From: Oxalobacter sp.
GTDB taxonomy: Bacteria; Pseudomonadota; Gammaproteobacteria; Burkholderiales; Burkholderiaceae_D
DNA length: 60,890 nt
Reading direction: 5' to 3'
Assembly (NCBI GenBank): GCA_017524145.1
Contig: JAFWUI010000036.1
Span: 1 to 60,890 of the forward strand
Positions 50,560 to 60,395 of the stretch are shown one piece after another; within the stretch, counting starts at the first letter, position 1, and every line of letters begins with the position of its first letter. A program made the translations under genes and the position numbers. The notes under the pieces are model-generated. The model ran no database searches, was not told the DNA's origin, and saw only the letters and a program-made list of their open reading frames with translations.

Positions 50560-51423
50560 ATGACTGCTCAAATCATCAGCGGTAACGAACTCGCAAAGAA
50601 GATCCGGGAAGATATTGCAAAACGTGCGGCGGCTCTGGCAGAGAAAGGGGTTGTCCCTGGCCTGGCTGTGATTCTGGTGGGGAATGACCCGGCTTCGACC
50701 GTTTATGTCCGTAATAAAGAAAATGCCTCCGTCAAGAATGGCATCCGTTCCATCATGGAAAGATATCCAGAAGATTTCACTGAAGAAGCCTTGCTGGAAC
50801 GTATCCGCGTGCTGAATGAGGACCCTTCTGTCCATGGCATCTTGGTTCAGCTGCCTTTGCCGAAACACATTGATACCCGTAAGGTCATCGATGCGATTGC
50901 GCCTGAGAAAGACATGGACTGTTTCAGCGTTTTCAATACAGGGATGCTGATGATTGGTGAACCACGCATCAAGCCTTGTACGCCATTCGGTGTGATGAAG
51001 ATGCTGGAATCTGTCAATTATCCGATACGCGGTGCCCGTGCAGTGATTGTCGGTGCTTCCAATATCGTTGGCAAACCGATGTCTATGCTGCTGCTGCAGG
51101 CTGGTGCAACTGTGACCATCTGCAATTCCAAGACGCGTGACCTCGGCTTCCAGACCCGTCAGGCGGATATCCTGATTGCCGCTTCCGGTGTCCGCCATAT
51201 CATCAAGGCGGATATGGTCAAGCCTGGGGCGGTTGTCATCGATGTCGGTATCGGTCGTGGTGAGGATGGCAAGCTTTATGGTGATGTGGATTTTGAGAAC
51301 GTCAAGGAAGTGGCGGGTTATATCTCTCCAGTCCCAGGCGGTGTCGGTCCGATGACCATTACCATGCTGCTGTCCAATGCGGTTGATGCAGCAGAAAAGG
51401 CGCTGAAGGCCTCCCAGCAGTAA
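50560..51423 (+). CDS. folD: Methylenetetrahydrofolate dehydrogenase/cyclohydrolase
   Basis: FolD interconverts methylene-, methenyl- and formyl-tetrahydrofolate. The 287-residue protein has [14 protein letters not shown] with the catalytic Lys, [15 protein letters not shown] and the Rossmann part with [21 protein letters not shown] is replaced by GAS in that motif. [16 protein letters not shown] is near the end. The usual DGFHP-N-G stretch appears here as DCFSVFNTG, a deviation worth noting. A strong terminator follows, before prlC. Confidence 0.93.
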   Translation: MTAQIISGNELAKKIREDIAKRAAALAEKGVVPGLAVILVGNDPASTVYVRNKENASVKNGIRSIMERYPEDFTEEALLERIRVLNEDPSVHGILVQLPLPKHIDTRKVIDAIAPEKDMDCFSVFNTGMLMIGEPRIKPCTPFGVMKMLESVNYPIRGARAVIVGASNIVGKPMSMLLLQAGATVTICNSKTRDLGFQTRQADILIAASGVRHIIKADMVKPGAVVIDVGIGRGEDGKLYGDVDFENVKEVAGYISPVPGGVGPMTITMLLSNAVDAAEKALKASQQ

Positions 51424-51438
51424 TCTTTCGACCAGCAA

Positions 51439-51465
51439 GGGTACGCATCTGCGTGCCCTTTTTTT
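51439..51465 (+). terminator. Intrinsic terminator after folD
   Basis: GGGTACGCA and TGCGTGCCC pair (one G-U) around TC and are followed by seven T bases. It is a textbook rho-independent site, 15 bases after the folD stop. Confidence 0.9.
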
Positions 51466-51495
51466 CAAGTTTTTCCGGAAGGGGAGATTGGTATC

Positions 51496-53553
51496 ATGGA
51501 AAACCCTTTGCTCGATTTCAGCGGACTTCCACGTTTTGATGAAATCCGTCCTGAACATATCACACCAGCCATTACCCAGTTGCTTGAGCGGTGCCGCAAA
51601 GTTGTTGCGGAACTGGAAAAGCCTGCGGAGGAAGTCACTTGGGATGGTTTTGTCACCCCATTGGATGACTGTACGGAGCAGCTGAGCCGTGCATGGAGCA
51701 TTGTCGGGCATCTGTGTGCTGTGGTCGATACACCTGAACTGCGGGCTGCCTACAATGAAAATATTCCGGTGGTGACGGCATTCTGGACATCCCTGTCCCA
51801 GAATCTGGCGCTGTTTGGGAAATACAAGGCAATCCGCCAGGCATCATCATTTGATGCCTTGCCACCTGCCCGTAAGCAGTTGGTTGAGAATACGTTGCGT
51901 GATTTCCGATTGGGTGGTGCAGAACTGCCGGATGACAAGAAAAAGGCCTATGCCGATATCCAGGAGAAAATGGCTTCCCTTTCAACACGCTTTGCTGAGA
52001 ATGTTTTGGATGCCACCAATCATTTTGAATTGTTGGTGACAGATGAAAAGGATTTGGCAGGATTGCCGGAAGATGCCTGTCAGATGGCGCGTTCCATGGC
52101 GGAAGCCGAGCAGAAGGCCGGTTGGAAATTCACCCTGCATTTTCCTTCCTATCTTCCTGTCATGCAGTATGCAGATAATCGTGGATTGCGTGAAAAGATG
52201 TACCGGGCGAACTGTACCCGGGCTTCTGAATTGGGGGAAAACCCCGACTGGGACAATACCAAGATCATCCAAGACCTGTTGAAATTGAGGAAACAGGAAG
52301 CAGGTCTGCTGGGATACCGGAATTTCGCTGAGGTCTCCCTTGTTCCGAAAATGGCGGATACCCCTGAAGAAGTTATTGCTTTTCTGGAAGAACTGGCAAA
52401 ACGGGCACGGCCATCTGCTGAGAAAGATATGGTGGAACTGAAAGCGTTTGCTTCAGGAGAATTGGGACTGGATGACCTTCAGGCCTGGGACCTTGCTTAT
52501 GCTTCTGAAAAGCTCCGGCAGAAACGGTATGCATTTTCTGAACAGGAGGTGAAACAATATTTTCCCGAAAACAAGGTCGTTGATGGTTTGTTCAGTCTGG
52601 TGTCAAAGCTGTACGGCATCACCATCAAACCCGACCAGGCACCTGTCTGGCATAAGGATGTGAAATTTTTCCGGATTGAAAAAGATGGCAGGTTGGTTGG
52701 CCAGTTCTATATGGACCTGTATGCCAGGACGGGTAAAAGGGGAGGTGCATGGATGGATGATGCCAGAAGCCGCCGGTTGACGGCTAATGGCTTGCAGACA
52801 CCGGTTGCTTATCTGAACTGCAATTTTTCTGCCCCCATGATGAAGGGTGGCAAGTTGCAGCCTTCTTTGTTCACGCATAATGAAGTCCAGACATTGTTCC
52901 ATGAGTTCGGACATGGGATGCATCATCTGATGACACAGGTTGATGACCTTGGTGTTTCCGGGATCTCCGGTGTGGAATGGGATGCAGTTGAACTGCCTTC
53001 CCAATTCATGGAGAATTTCTGCTGGGAATGGGATGTGGTCCAGAAGATGAGTGCTCATGTCAAGACCGGAAATCCTTTGCCTCGAGGCTTGTTTGACAAG
53101 ATGCTGGCGGCAAAAAACTACCAGTCTGGGATGGGGATGCTGCGTCAGGTCGAGTTTGCATTGGTTGATATGCATCTGCATGATGATTATGATCCAGAGG
53201 GTTCCCTCTCTGCCCGGGATGTGCTGGATGGCATCCGTAAGCAGTTTGCGGTCAATATCCCGCCATCATTCAACCGTTTCCTGAATGCATTCAGTCATAT
53301 CTTTGCAGGTGGATATTCAGCAGGTTATTACAGTTATAAATGGGCAGAGGTGCTTTCAGCGGATGTCTACAGTGCTTTTGAAGAGGTTGCTGAAAAAGAA
53401 GGGACAACGGTTTCTCCTGTCATGGGGGAAAGGTTGCTTGCAGAAATCCTGTCCAGAGGAGGTTCCCGCCCAGCAATTGAGTCATTTGAAGCTTTCCGGG
53501 GACGCCGTCCAACCATTGATGCCCTGCTCCGTCATAGCGGACTGGCATCCTGA
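51496..53553 (+). CDS. prlC: Oligopeptidase A (M3 metallopeptidase)
   Basis: A 685-residue cytosolic oligopeptidase that degrades peptides such as cleaved signal peptides. The zinc site HEFGH lies at 469-473 in TLFHEFGHGMHHLMT, and the M3 C-terminal features ELPSQFMENFCWEW and GGYSAGYYSYKWAEVL are present. GGGGAG precedes the ATG. Its position after folD is usual for Burkholderiales. Confidence 0.94.
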   Translation: MENPLLDFSGLPRFDEIRPEHITPAITQLLERCRKVVAELEKPAEEVTWDGFVTPLDDCTEQLSRAWSIVGHLCAVVDTPELRAAYNENIPVVTAFWTSLSQNLALFGKYKAIRQASSFDALPPARKQLVENTLRDFRLGGAELPDDKKKAYADIQEKMASLSTRFAENVLDATNHFELLVTDEKDLAGLPEDACQMARSMAEAEQKAGWKFTLHFPSYLPVMQYADNRGLREKMYRANCTRASELGENPDWDNTKIIQDLLKLRKQEAGLLGYRNFAEVSLVPKMADTPEEVIAFLEELAKRARPSAEKDMVELKAFASGELGLDDLQAWDLAYASEKLRQKRYAFSEQEVKQYFPENKVVDGLFSLVSKLYGITIKPDQAPVWHKDVKFFRIEKDGRLVGQFYMDLYARTGKRGGAWMDDARSRRLTANGLQTPVAYLNCNFSAPMMKGGKLQPSLFTHNEVQTLFHEFGHGMHHLMTQVDDLGVSGISGVEWDAVELPSQFMENFCWEWDVVQKMSAHVKTGNPLPRGLFDKMLAAKNYQSGMGMLRQVEFALVDMHLHDDYDPEGSLSARDVLDGIRKQFAVNIPPSFNRFLNAFSHIFAGGYSAGYYSYKWAEVLSADVYSAFEEVAEKEGTTVSPVMGERLLAEILSRGGSRPAIESFEAFRGRRPTIDALLRHSGLAS

Positions 53554-53633
53554 CTTTCCAAGTGGGGAAAAACATACCATAATGCTTATCTCGATTGGAT
53601 AATGGCTGTTTTTCTCCCGGAGTTTTTTACCGT

Positions 53634-54062
53634 ATGACCAGGATTGAGTTCCGTACCAATATTGCTGACAAAATCAGCTATACCTGCCGTTGGGTGCGTA
53701 AGGCATTGGCACAGGTACCTGACATCAGGATTGTAATCCTGGCAGAAGACCATCTCCAGCTGACGGCGCTCGACCGTGCATTGTGGACGTTCTCGGATAT
53801 TGATTTCCTGCCGCATGCGGTTCTGGGAGCACCGTTGTCTTCTCGCTCGAAGGTTATCCTGACAGATAACGGGGAGGCAGACTTGCCTGATAGCCAGATT
53901 CTGGTCAATCTTTCCAAGGCGGTACCTGCCAGTTACGCACGTTTTGACAGGTTGCTTGAATTGGTTTCCACGGATGTGGAAGATGTGGATGCAGGGCGGA
54001 AGAGATATGTGCATTACCGTGACAGGGGATATGCACTTCACCATGAGAATGTCAACCATTAG
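53634..54062 (+). CDS. holC: DNA polymerase III chi subunit
   Basis: HolC links SSB to the clamp loader. The 142-residue protein starts MTRIEFRTNIADKISYTCRW and contains LDRALWTFSDIDFLPHAV, with the chi-type LW.F....FLPH motif. VILTDNGEADLP and FDRLLELVSTDVEDVDAGRKRY (quoted in part: DRLLELVS) are also present. The frame stays open upstream to 53595, but the ATG at 53634 has CGGAG about 11 bases before it and the right N-terminus. Five bases separate it from the next gene. Confidence 0.9.
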   Translation: MTRIEFRTNIADKISYTCRWVRKALAQVPDIRIVILAEDHLQLTALDRALWTFSDIDFLPHAVLGAPLSSRSKVILTDNGEADLPDSQILVNLSKAVPASYARFDRLLELVSTDVEDVDAGRKRYVHYRDRGYALHHENVNH

Positions 54063-54067
54063 GCGAT

Positions 54068-54469
54068 ATGACTTCAGAAACCAGTGAAACCCGACAGGAT
54101 GATATACCAATAGCAGAGGATGCCGGGGATTATCCCCTGTTGACAGACATCCTGTCGACATTGCCGGATATTGTGGATTCTGCACAGAATGAACATGCTT
54201 GGGCAGAACTTGAGGAACGTTTGGCAGAACGGATTATGGACCGGGTGCAGGACCGTATTGGATTTGTCCTTGAGGAAATCATCCAGCAGAACTTGGTGGC
54301 GACAATGCAGAAAGTGACAGGAACACTGGCAGAAGCCATTACTTCTGATTTGAAAAGTACATTGGAAGTCGTTGTGACTCATACCGTCTCAGACGAGTTG
54401 CAGCGGTTGAGGCAGAAAGGATACGCTTCTGATGCCAATCGTCATAAAATAACAGTCAATCAAGATTGA
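54068..54469 (+). CDS. Unknown acidic helical protein (DUF2486-like position)
   Basis: A 133-residue acidic protein. After a charged N-terminus it has DYPLLTDILSTLPD and then a long amphipathic helical region rich in Glu/Gln/Leu (LEERLAERIMDRVQDRIGF, VLEEIIQQNLVATMQ). Betaproteobacterial genomes often carry a DUF2486 gene right after holC, and the LLTDIL motif fits that family, but I cannot confirm it by sequence search. It is probably cotranscribed with holC. Confidence 0.6.
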   Translation: MTSETSETRQDDIPIAEDAGDYPLLTDILSTLPDIVDSAQNEHAWAELEERLAERIMDRVQDRIGFVLEEIIQQNLVATMQKVTGTLAEAITSDLKSTLEVVVTHTVSDELQRLRQKGYASDANRHKITVNQD

Positions 54470-54507
54470 TTTGGCCTCAGGATGAATGGGGCTTTGAGGG
54501 AGGAGCA

Positions 54508-55779
54508 GTGAAAGTAACCGTATTGGGTGCAGGCATTACAGGGACAACTGCAGCATGGTTCCTGCGTCAGGAAGGACATGATGTTACTGTCATTGAACGG
54601 CGTAATGGCGCTTCCCAGGAAACCACCTTTGGCAATGCTTCCCAGATTTCTGTCTCCCACTCTGAGCCATGGTCCAATCCAAGCGCTCCATTGAAGATAT
54701 TGAAATGGCTTGGCAAGGAAGATGCGCCTCTGTTGTACCGTTTCCGGGCAGAAATGCTCCAATGGGAATGGGGGGCACGCTTCCTGCGGGAATGTACGCC
54801 TGGCCGGACTGCCCATAATACCCGGCAGTGCATGGCGATGGCGGATTTCAGCAAACGCACCCTCCGTCAGCTCCGTGATGAGACAGGTATTGAATATACC
54901 TACCTCAGGCGCGGAATCATGCATTTCTATACGGACAAGTCAGATTATGAGGCATCGAAAGCTGGTGCAAAGCTGATGACCTCCTGGGGATGTCCGCGCA
55001 ACACCATCACAAAAGACGAGGTTGTCCGTCTGGAACCTGCCTTGGCACCTGTCTATGACCGGCTGGTCGGTGGGGATTTCACACCTGATGATGAGCACGG
55101 TGATTCCCGTGAATTCACTGTTGCATTGGCTAAGAAGGCAATGGAGCAGGGCGTTGAGTTCCGTTTCAATACCCAGGCGACACGCCTGTTGACGGAAGGT
55201 ACAGGTGAGGATGCGCGCATTGCTGCAGTCGAAATCATCAAGGACAATGGTGAGTTTGATATTCTCAAGAGCGACGCTTTCGTCTGTGCTTTTGGCAGCT
55301 TCTCTGCCCCATTCCTGAAACCGTTGGGCATTGACCTGATGATTTATCCGACAAAAGGCTATTCTGCGACATTCCCGGTCATCAATCCTGATAAGGCTCC
55401 ATATATTTCCCTGATTGATGCTGGCTATAAACTGTGCATTTCCCGCCTTGGCAACCGTCTGCGTGTTGCTGGTACGGCTGAAATGAACGGTTACCGCCGT
55501 GAACTTAATGAGGAACGTTGCAAGGCATTGATCCGCCGTACTTCGGAACTGTTCCCTGATGCCTGTGATTTCAGCCAGCCGCATTTCTGGACAGGTTTCC
55601 GCCCAATGACCCCGACAAATATCCCGTATATCGGCAAGACAAAGTATAAAAACCTCTATTTGAATACCGGACACGGAACCTTGGGGTGGACGATGGGTTG
55701 TGGTTCTGGCCGCTCCATTGCAGAAATCATTTCCGGCAAGAAACCGGATGTTGATTTTGAGTTCTATGGAATGAAATAA
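54508..55779 (+). CDS. dadA: D-amino acid dehydrogenase
   Basis: DadA oxidises D-amino acids to 2-oxo acids with FAD, feeding electrons to the respiratory chain. The 423-residue protein starts at GTG 54508 (MKVTVLGAGITGTTAAWFLR) with the GxGxxG Rossmann motif. FGNASQISVSHSEPWSNP, GGDFTPDDEHGDSREFT, TGFRPMTPTNIPYIG and NTGHGTLGWTMGCGSG are also seen. The ribosome site GAGGGAGGAG precedes the GTG. An in-frame extension upstream to 54466 is less likely. alr or dadX are not seen nearby. Confidence 0.93.
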   Translation: MKVTVLGAGITGTTAAWFLRQEGHDVTVIERRNGASQETTFGNASQISVSHSEPWSNPSAPLKILKWLGKEDAPLLYRFRAEMLQWEWGARFLRECTPGRTAHNTRQCMAMADFSKRTLRQLRDETGIEYTYLRRGIMHFYTDKSDYEASKAGAKLMTSWGCPRNTITKDEVVRLEPALAPVYDRLVGGDFTPDDEHGDSREFTVALAKKAMEQGVEFRFNTQATRLLTEGTGEDARIAAVEIIKDNGEFDILKSDAFVCAFGSFSAPFLKPLGIDLMIYPTKGYSATFPVINPDKAPYISLIDAGYKLCISRLGNRLRVAGTAEMNGYRRELNEERCKALIRRTSELFPDACDFSQPHFWTGFRPMTPTNIPYIGKTKYKNLYLNTGHGTLGWTMGCGSGRSIAEIISGKKPDVDFEFYGMK

Positions 55780-55791
55780 CCTTCTCGTGTC

Positions 55792-56187
55792 ATGGCAAAA
55801 AAAGCAGGAAATACAGTTCCCGCATGCCCGTGCGGTGGTTCTTCTTTTCAGGAATGCTGTGCTCCTTATCTGGAAAGCGGGGTCCCTGCACCGACAGCAT
55901 TGGCATTGATGCGTTCACGGTACAGTGCTTTTGTGATGGGCAATGAAGATTACCTGCGGGATACCTGGCTGGCAAAGAACCGCCCATCTGGCAGGATTAT
56001 CGAAAAGAAAGACCCTGTCAAATGGGTCGGACTCAAAATCATCCACTATCAGGAACTGGGTGACCGGGCAACGGTTGAATTCATTGCCAGTTACAAACGC
56101 AACGGCAGGATGATGAAACTGCATGAAAACAGCCTGTTTATCAGGGAAAACGGCCATTGGTATTATGTTGACGGGACTTTTTTCTGA
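55792..56187 (+). CDS. YchJ-like SEC-C motif protein
   Basis: A 131-residue protein with an N-terminal metal-binding CPCGGSSFQECCAPYL (SEC-C type). The YchJ-family core follows: TALALMRSRYSAFVMGN, YLRDTW and a C-terminal beta part, ENGHWYYVDGTFF. The family (UPF0225) is widely distributed and of unknown function. The start is an ATG 12 bases after the dadA stop. It has the normal length, and bioA follows closely. Confidence 0.88.
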   Translation: MAKKAGNTVPACPCGGSSFQECCAPYLESGVPAPTALALMRSRYSAFVMGNEDYLRDTWLAKNRPSGRIIEKKDPVKWVGLKIIHYQELGDRATVEFIASYKRNGRMMKLHENSLFIRENGHWYYVDGTFF

Positions 56188-56214
56188 TATGCCATGACGA
56201 TTCAGGATCCAAAC

Positions 56215-57549
56215 ATGACGACCGCATCTGCACAATGGGCTGCAAGGAGCCGGAAAAGTGTCTGGCATCCGTGTACCCAGATGAAACACCATGAGACTCT
56301 GCCGCTGATTGCCGTGAAAAGTGGCAAGGGAGTCTGGCTTTATGACCAGGATGGCAGGCGGTATTTCGATGCCATCAGTTCATGGTGGACCAATCTGTTC
56401 GGCCATGCCAATCCTTATATCGGCAATGCGTTGAAGGAACAGCTGGATACCCTTGAGCATGGGATGCTTGCAGGCTGTACCCACGAGCCGGTTGTTGAGC
56501 TGTCTGAAAAACTTTCAGACCTGACAGGAAGCAGGCTCGGACACTGTTTCTTTGGCTCAGACGGTGCTTCTGCCATTGAGATTGCCTTGAAAATGAGCTT
56601 CCATTTTTGGAAGAACACTGGTTATCCGAAGAAACAGGAATTCATCTGCTTGGAGCACAGTTACCATGGCGAAACCATTGGTGCGTTGTCTGTGACGGAT
56701 GTTGTCCTGTTCAAAGATGCCTATGCACCGCTTATCCGTAATGCCAACCTGGTTCCCACCCCTGATCCACGCTTTGCGGAACCAGGGGAGACTGATAAGG
56801 ATGTCGCCCTCAGGGTGGCTGCCCGGCTTGAGGACCTGCTGAAAGAAAAGGCTGACAGGATTTCTGCTGTTATTGTTGAGCCTTTGGTGCAGTGTGCGGC
56901 AGGCTTCATCATGTACCATCCAGTCTATCTGAAGCGGGTACGGGAACTCTGTGACCGTTACCATGTCCATATGATTGCCGATGAGATTGCGGTTGGCATG
57001 GGGCGGACAGGCTCTTTCTTTGCCTGTGACCAGGCAGATATCCGCCCTGACCTGCTGTGCCTCTCCAAAGGGATTACCGGCGGTTTCCTGCCTTTATCGC
57101 TGGTCATGGTGACCGACGCCATTTACAAGGCTTTCTATGACGATGATGTGACCCGTGGATTCCTGCATTCCCATTCTTATACCGGGAATCCATTGGCATG
57201 CCGTGCTGCATTGGCTGTCTTGGAACTGTTTGAGAAGGATAAGGTCATTGCCCGTAACCGGCAGCTGTCTGATGTGATGACCAAAGCGTTGGAGCCGGTC
57301 AGCCAGCATCGCAAGGTACGGCATTTCCGCAATAAGGGCATGATCTGGGCATTTGATGTTGATATGCCGCCTGAAGGACAGGCTGATTTCCCACGCCGTT
57401 TTTTCCAGAAAGCCTTGAAACATGAAGTGTTGATGCGTCCGATTGGCAATACAGTCTATCTGATGCCGCCTTATGTGATGACAGAAGAAGAGGCTGTCTG
57501 GCTGTCTGACAGGGTGGCATCCGTGTTGTATGAAGTGGTGGGCGTATGA
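56215..57549 (+). CDS. bioA: Adenosylmethionine-8-amino-7-oxononanoate aminotransferase
   Basis: BioA transaminates KAPA to DAPA using SAM as amino donor. The 444-residue product has WHPCTQMKHHETLPL, AISSWWTNLFGHANPYI, FFGSDGASAIEIALKM and DEIAVGMGRTGSFFACDQA (quoted in part: AVGMGRTGSFFA). The PLP Lys is in LCLSKGITGGFLPL. AGGA lies 7 bases before the ATG at 56215; an ATG at 56194 would add 7 residues. It overlaps bioD by four bases. bioF is not in the cluster. Confidence 0.95.
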   Translation: MTTASAQWAARSRKSVWHPCTQMKHHETLPLIAVKSGKGVWLYDQDGRRYFDAISSWWTNLFGHANPYIGNALKEQLDTLEHGMLAGCTHEPVVELSEKLSDLTGSRLGHCFFGSDGASAIEIALKMSFHFWKNTGYPKKQEFICLEHSYHGETIGALSVTDVVLFKDAYAPLIRNANLVPTPDPRFAEPGETDKDVALRVAARLEDLLKEKADRISAVIVEPLVQCAAGFIMYHPVYLKRVRELCDRYHVHMIADEIAVGMGRTGSFFACDQADIRPDLLCLSKGITGGFLPLSLVMVTDAIYKAFYDDDVTRGFLHSHSYTGNPLACRAALAVLELFEKDKVIARNRQLSDVMTKALEPVSQHRKVRHFRNKGMIWAFDVDMPPEGQADFPRRFFQKALKHEVLMRPIGNTVYLMPPYVMTEEEAVWLSDRVASVLYEVVGV

Positions 57550-58232
57550 CTGGGCCTGCTTATTTCATTACGGGGACAGATACCGAAATCGGGAAAACGA
57601 CATTATCCTCGGTGATTATCCGTGCTTTGGTTGCCAAGGGATTCAGGACTGCTGCAATGAAGCCTGTTGCCGCTGGTGCGGTGATGGTGGATGGGGTTCT
57701 GCATAATGAAGATGTGGATGCACTGGTTTCTGCCGCCAATGTCTCCCTGCCAACAGGACTTGTCTGTCCTTACCTGCTCCGTACACCTGCCTCGCCCAAC
57801 CTCTCGGCATCGCAGGATGGCAGGACAATCGATATTCCGCATATTGTTGACTGTTACCGGAAAATCCGCCAGAAGGCTGAAGCCGTCATTGTCGAGGGGG
57901 TCGGAGGTTTCTTGGTGCCGTTTTCCCGGAATACCTCAAGCGCTGACCTGGCGGAACAGTTGGGACTGCCGGTCATCATGGTCGTTGGGTTGAAGCTGGG
58001 ATGCATCAGCCATGCATTGCTGACGGCAGAAGCTATCCGTGCCCGTGGGTTGACATTGGCTGGATGGATTGCCAACCGTGTCGATCCAGACATGGCTTTC
58101 AGCGAAGGTAATATTGAGACCTTGGAAAATTGGCTGGATGCACCAAGACTCGGGACCATGCCGCATCTGAAGACATTTAAAAGGGCAGGACAGTATCTGG
58201 ACCTCGATATTCTGCCTGGCTGGCATAAATAG
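57546..58232 (+). CDS. bioD: Dethiobiotin synthetase
   Basis: BioD closes the ureido ring using CO2 and ATP. The 228-residue protein has the P-loop [15 protein letters not shown] near residues 8-22, [21 protein letters not shown] and [17 protein letters not shown]. Length is normal. The ATG overlaps the bioA stop (ATGA), and bioB follows 13 bases later, so bioA, bioD and bioB form an operon. Confidence 0.95.
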   Translation: MTGPAYFITGTDTEIGKTTLSSVIIRALVAKGFRTAAMKPVAAGAVMVDGVLHNEDVDALVSAANVSLPTGLVCPYLLRTPASPNLSASQDGRTIDIPHIVDCYRKIRQKAEAVIVEGVGGFLVPFSRNTSSADLAEQLGLPVIMVVGLKLGCISHALLTAEAIRARGLTLAGWIANRVDPDMAFSEGNIETLENWLDAPRLGTMPHLKTFKRAGQYLDLDILPGWHK

Positions 58233-58245
58233 GGAATTTATAATC

Positions 58246-59295
58246 ATGACATCACAACCGATCCATTTTTACCGTCCATCTGAAACTACGGACCTGCCAG
58301 AACCTGAAGTCTGGCCGGTGAAGGAGATCCTTGAACTGTATGAGCTGCCTTTCACAGAATTGATGTTCCGTGCCCAGGAAGTGCACCGCGCGAATTTCCC
58401 TTCAGGCCAGGTTGAGCTGAATTCCCTGATTTCGCTGAAGACCGGAGCCTGCACGGAAGACTGCGGTTATTGTCCACAGTCCATCCACCACAATACCGAT
58501 GTGACACCGAGCAAGATGCTGGATATGGAAACCATCCTTGCAGCAGCACGCCGTGCGAAGGAACTGGGGGCGAACCGTTTCTGTATGGGGGCATCTGGCC
58601 GTTCACCGAATGACCGGGATTTCAAGAAATACCTGGAAATCGTCCGTGCTGTGAAGGCACTGGGCCTTGAGACCTGCATGACCTTGGGGATGCTCAAGGA
58701 AGAACAGGCACAGCAGCTGAAGGAAGCGGGATTGGACTATTACAACCATAATCTGGATACTTCCCCTGATTATTACAATACAATCATCTCGACCCGGAAT
58801 TACCAAGACCGTCTGGACACATTGGGACGGGTCCGTAAAGCCGGTATCAAGGTCTGCTGTGGAGGCATCATCGGCATGGGGGAAAGCCGCGAACAGCGCG
58901 CGGCACTGCTTTCACAGCTGGCAAACCTCAACCCGTATCCCGAAGCGGTGCCGATCAATCATCTGATTCCAATCAAGGGAACCCCCCTTGAAAACATGAA
59001 ACCGCTTGATCCACTGGAGTTCGTCCGCACGATTGCTGTAGCGCGCATCATCATGCCACAGGCGAAAGTCCGTATGTCTGCCGGTCGGGCTGAATTGGGC
59101 GAAGCCATTCAGGCGCTGTGCTTCCTGGCAGGTGCAAATTCCATTTTCTACGGTGAGAAACTGCTGACCACCGACAATGCAGATGCTGCTGAAGACCGTG
59201 CATTATTGGCGAAACTGGGACTGAAGCCGTTTGAGGCGACTGATGTCAAAGCCCGTATGCCAGGGCTGCCAGAGCATGACCACCATGACCATTGA
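58246..59295 (+). CDS. bioB: Biotin synthase
   Basis: BioB inserts sulfur into dethiobiotin by radical-SAM chemistry. The 349-residue protein has the cluster motif [11 protein letters not shown] (CxxxCxxC), [19 protein letters not shown] and [13 protein letters not shown]. The second-cluster region includes [12 protein letters not shown] and [18 protein letters not shown] His-rich tail (EHDHHDH) ends it. The start at 58246 is an ATG. The stop overlaps the next gene by 11 bases. Confidence 0.97.
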   Translation: MTSQPIHFYRPSETTDLPEPEVWPVKEILELYELPFTELMFRAQEVHRANFPSGQVELNSLISLKTGACTEDCGYCPQSIHHNTDVTPSKMLDMETILAAARRAKELGANRFCMGASGRSPNDRDFKKYLEIVRAVKALGLETCMTLGMLKEEQAQQLKEAGLDYYNHNLDTSPDYYNTIISTRNYQDRLDTLGRVRKAGIKVCCGGIIGMGESREQRAALLSQLANLNPYPEAVPINHLIPIKGTPLENMKPLDPLEFVRTIAVARIIMPQAKVRMSAGRAELGEAIQALCFLAGANSIFYGEKLLTTDNADAAEDRALLAKLGLKPFEATDVKARMPGLPEHDHHDH

Positions 59296-60217
59296 AATCC
59301 TTTATCACAACGAAGGGGAAAATCCGGATGAATGGTTGCCGGCACTGAGAACCGCCTTGCCGGAAGCCAATATCCGGCAATGGCAGGCTGGCGATGCCGC
59401 ACCGGCAGACTATGCCCTTGTCTGGCATCCACCGGAAGGCCTGTTGGAAAACCGGAAAGGACTGAAGGCGGTTTTCAATCTTGCAGCAGGAGTCGATGCC
59501 CTGCTTGCATCGGGGTCTGTTCCTGAGGATGTACCGGTTTTCCGGCTGGAAGATGCCGGCATGGCTATCCAGATTGCTGAATATGCCGTGTATGCTGTCT
59601 TGAGGTTTTTCCGGCGCTTTGATGGATATGCCAGGTTGCAGGAACAGCGGGAATGGGGATTCCTGCCGCCTTATAGCCGGAAAGATTTCACAGTCGGTAT
59701 CATGGGGATGGGCGTGATGGGGAAAGCTGCAGCAGAGAAACTTAGGCTTTTCGGTTTTCCTGTCAAAGGCTGGAGCCGTACGCCAAAACAGATTGAAGGT
59801 GTCGCCTGCTGTCATGGCAAGGCAGGATTGGCTGATTTCCTGAAAAATCTGAAAGTCCTGGTCTGCCTGCTGCCGAAGACCCCTGAGACCGTCCATATCC
59901 TTAATGCCGGTCTCTTTGGAAGACTGCCTGATGGTGCTTTCGTGGTGAATCTGGGACGGGGAGACCTGTTGGATGAGAAAGACCTGCTGAAGGGGCTGGA
60001 AACAGGGAAAATCCGCGCCGCTGTCCTTGATGTGACAGCAGTCGAACCATTGCCGGAAGACCATCCTTTCTGGGGACATCCAGACATCACCCTCACACCG
60101 CATATCGCAGGACTGACATACTGTGAGGAGACCGTTGCTGTGGTCGCCGAAAGCATCCGTCAGCTGGAATGTGGAAAAACACCTTCAGGCCTGGTAGACC
60201 GCAACTTGGGTTACTGA
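59285..60217 (+). CDS. ghrA: Glyoxylate/hydroxypyruvate reductase A
   Basis: A 310-residue D-2-hydroxyacid dehydrogenase likely to reduce glyoxylate or hydroxypyruvate. The Rossmann motif [20 protein letters not shown] lies near residues 140-160, followed by [25 protein letters not shown], the [20 protein letters not shown] block and HIAG, which gives the catalytic Arg/Glu/His set. An AGAG site is about 10 bases before ATG 59285; an in-frame ATG at 59276 is an alternative. It overlaps the bioB end and so belongs to the bio operon by position. Glyoxylate chemistry would suit an oxalate-using organism, but that is inference. Confidence 0.88.
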   Translation: MTIEILYHNEGENPDEWLPALRTALPEANIRQWQAGDAAPADYALVWHPPEGLLENRKGLKAVFNLAAGVDALLASGSVPEDVPVFRLEDAGMAIQIAEYAVYAVLRFFRRFDGYARLQEQREWGFLPPYSRKDFTVGIMGMGVMGKAAAEKLRLFGFPVKGWSRTPKQIEGVACCHGKAGLADFLKNLKVLVCLLPKTPETVHILNAGLFGRLPDGAFVVNLGRGDLLDEKDLLKGLETGKIRAAVLDVTAVEPLPEDHPFWGHPDITLTPHIAGLTYCEETVAVVAESIRQLECGKTPSGLVDRNLGY

Positions 60218-60275
60218 GCAGGAAACGTGACAGTAGGATGTCTTGGATGTGTAAACGGCATTAAGACTGCCACTG

Positions 60276-60281
60276 TATAAT
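60276..60281 (+). promoter_or_regulatory. -10 box upstream of the RNA candidate
   Basis: A perfect TATAAT hexamer lies 10 bases before the first paired base of the fold. No -35 hexamer is found at the usual distance. Confidence 0.5.
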
Positions 60282-60287
60282 CTTGTA

Positions 60288-60395
60288 CCTGATGGGAGGA
60301 AAACCCCGCCTGTGCCGTAATGCCTCATCTTGAACCAAGCGGTTCAAGTGGTCGCAGTTAGCGGGACTTCGGGCCCATCGAACGAGCGATGTTCT
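60288..60395 (+). ncRNA. Putative structured small RNA
   Basis: After a TATAAT box the strand folds into one long arm. GATGGG (60291-60296) pairs with CCCATC (60374-60379). CCCGC (60305-60309) pairs with GCGGG (60361-60365), and CTGTGCC (60310-60316) pairs with 60350-60357 with one bulge. CTTGAACC (60329-60336) pairs with GGTTCAAG (60341-60348) across an AAGC loop. The last hairpin resembles the conserved 3'-arm hairpin of 6S RNA, but the arm is far too short to be a complete 6S RNA and other expected parts are missing. It may be a 6S-related, truncated or novel RNA. Confidence 0.5.
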
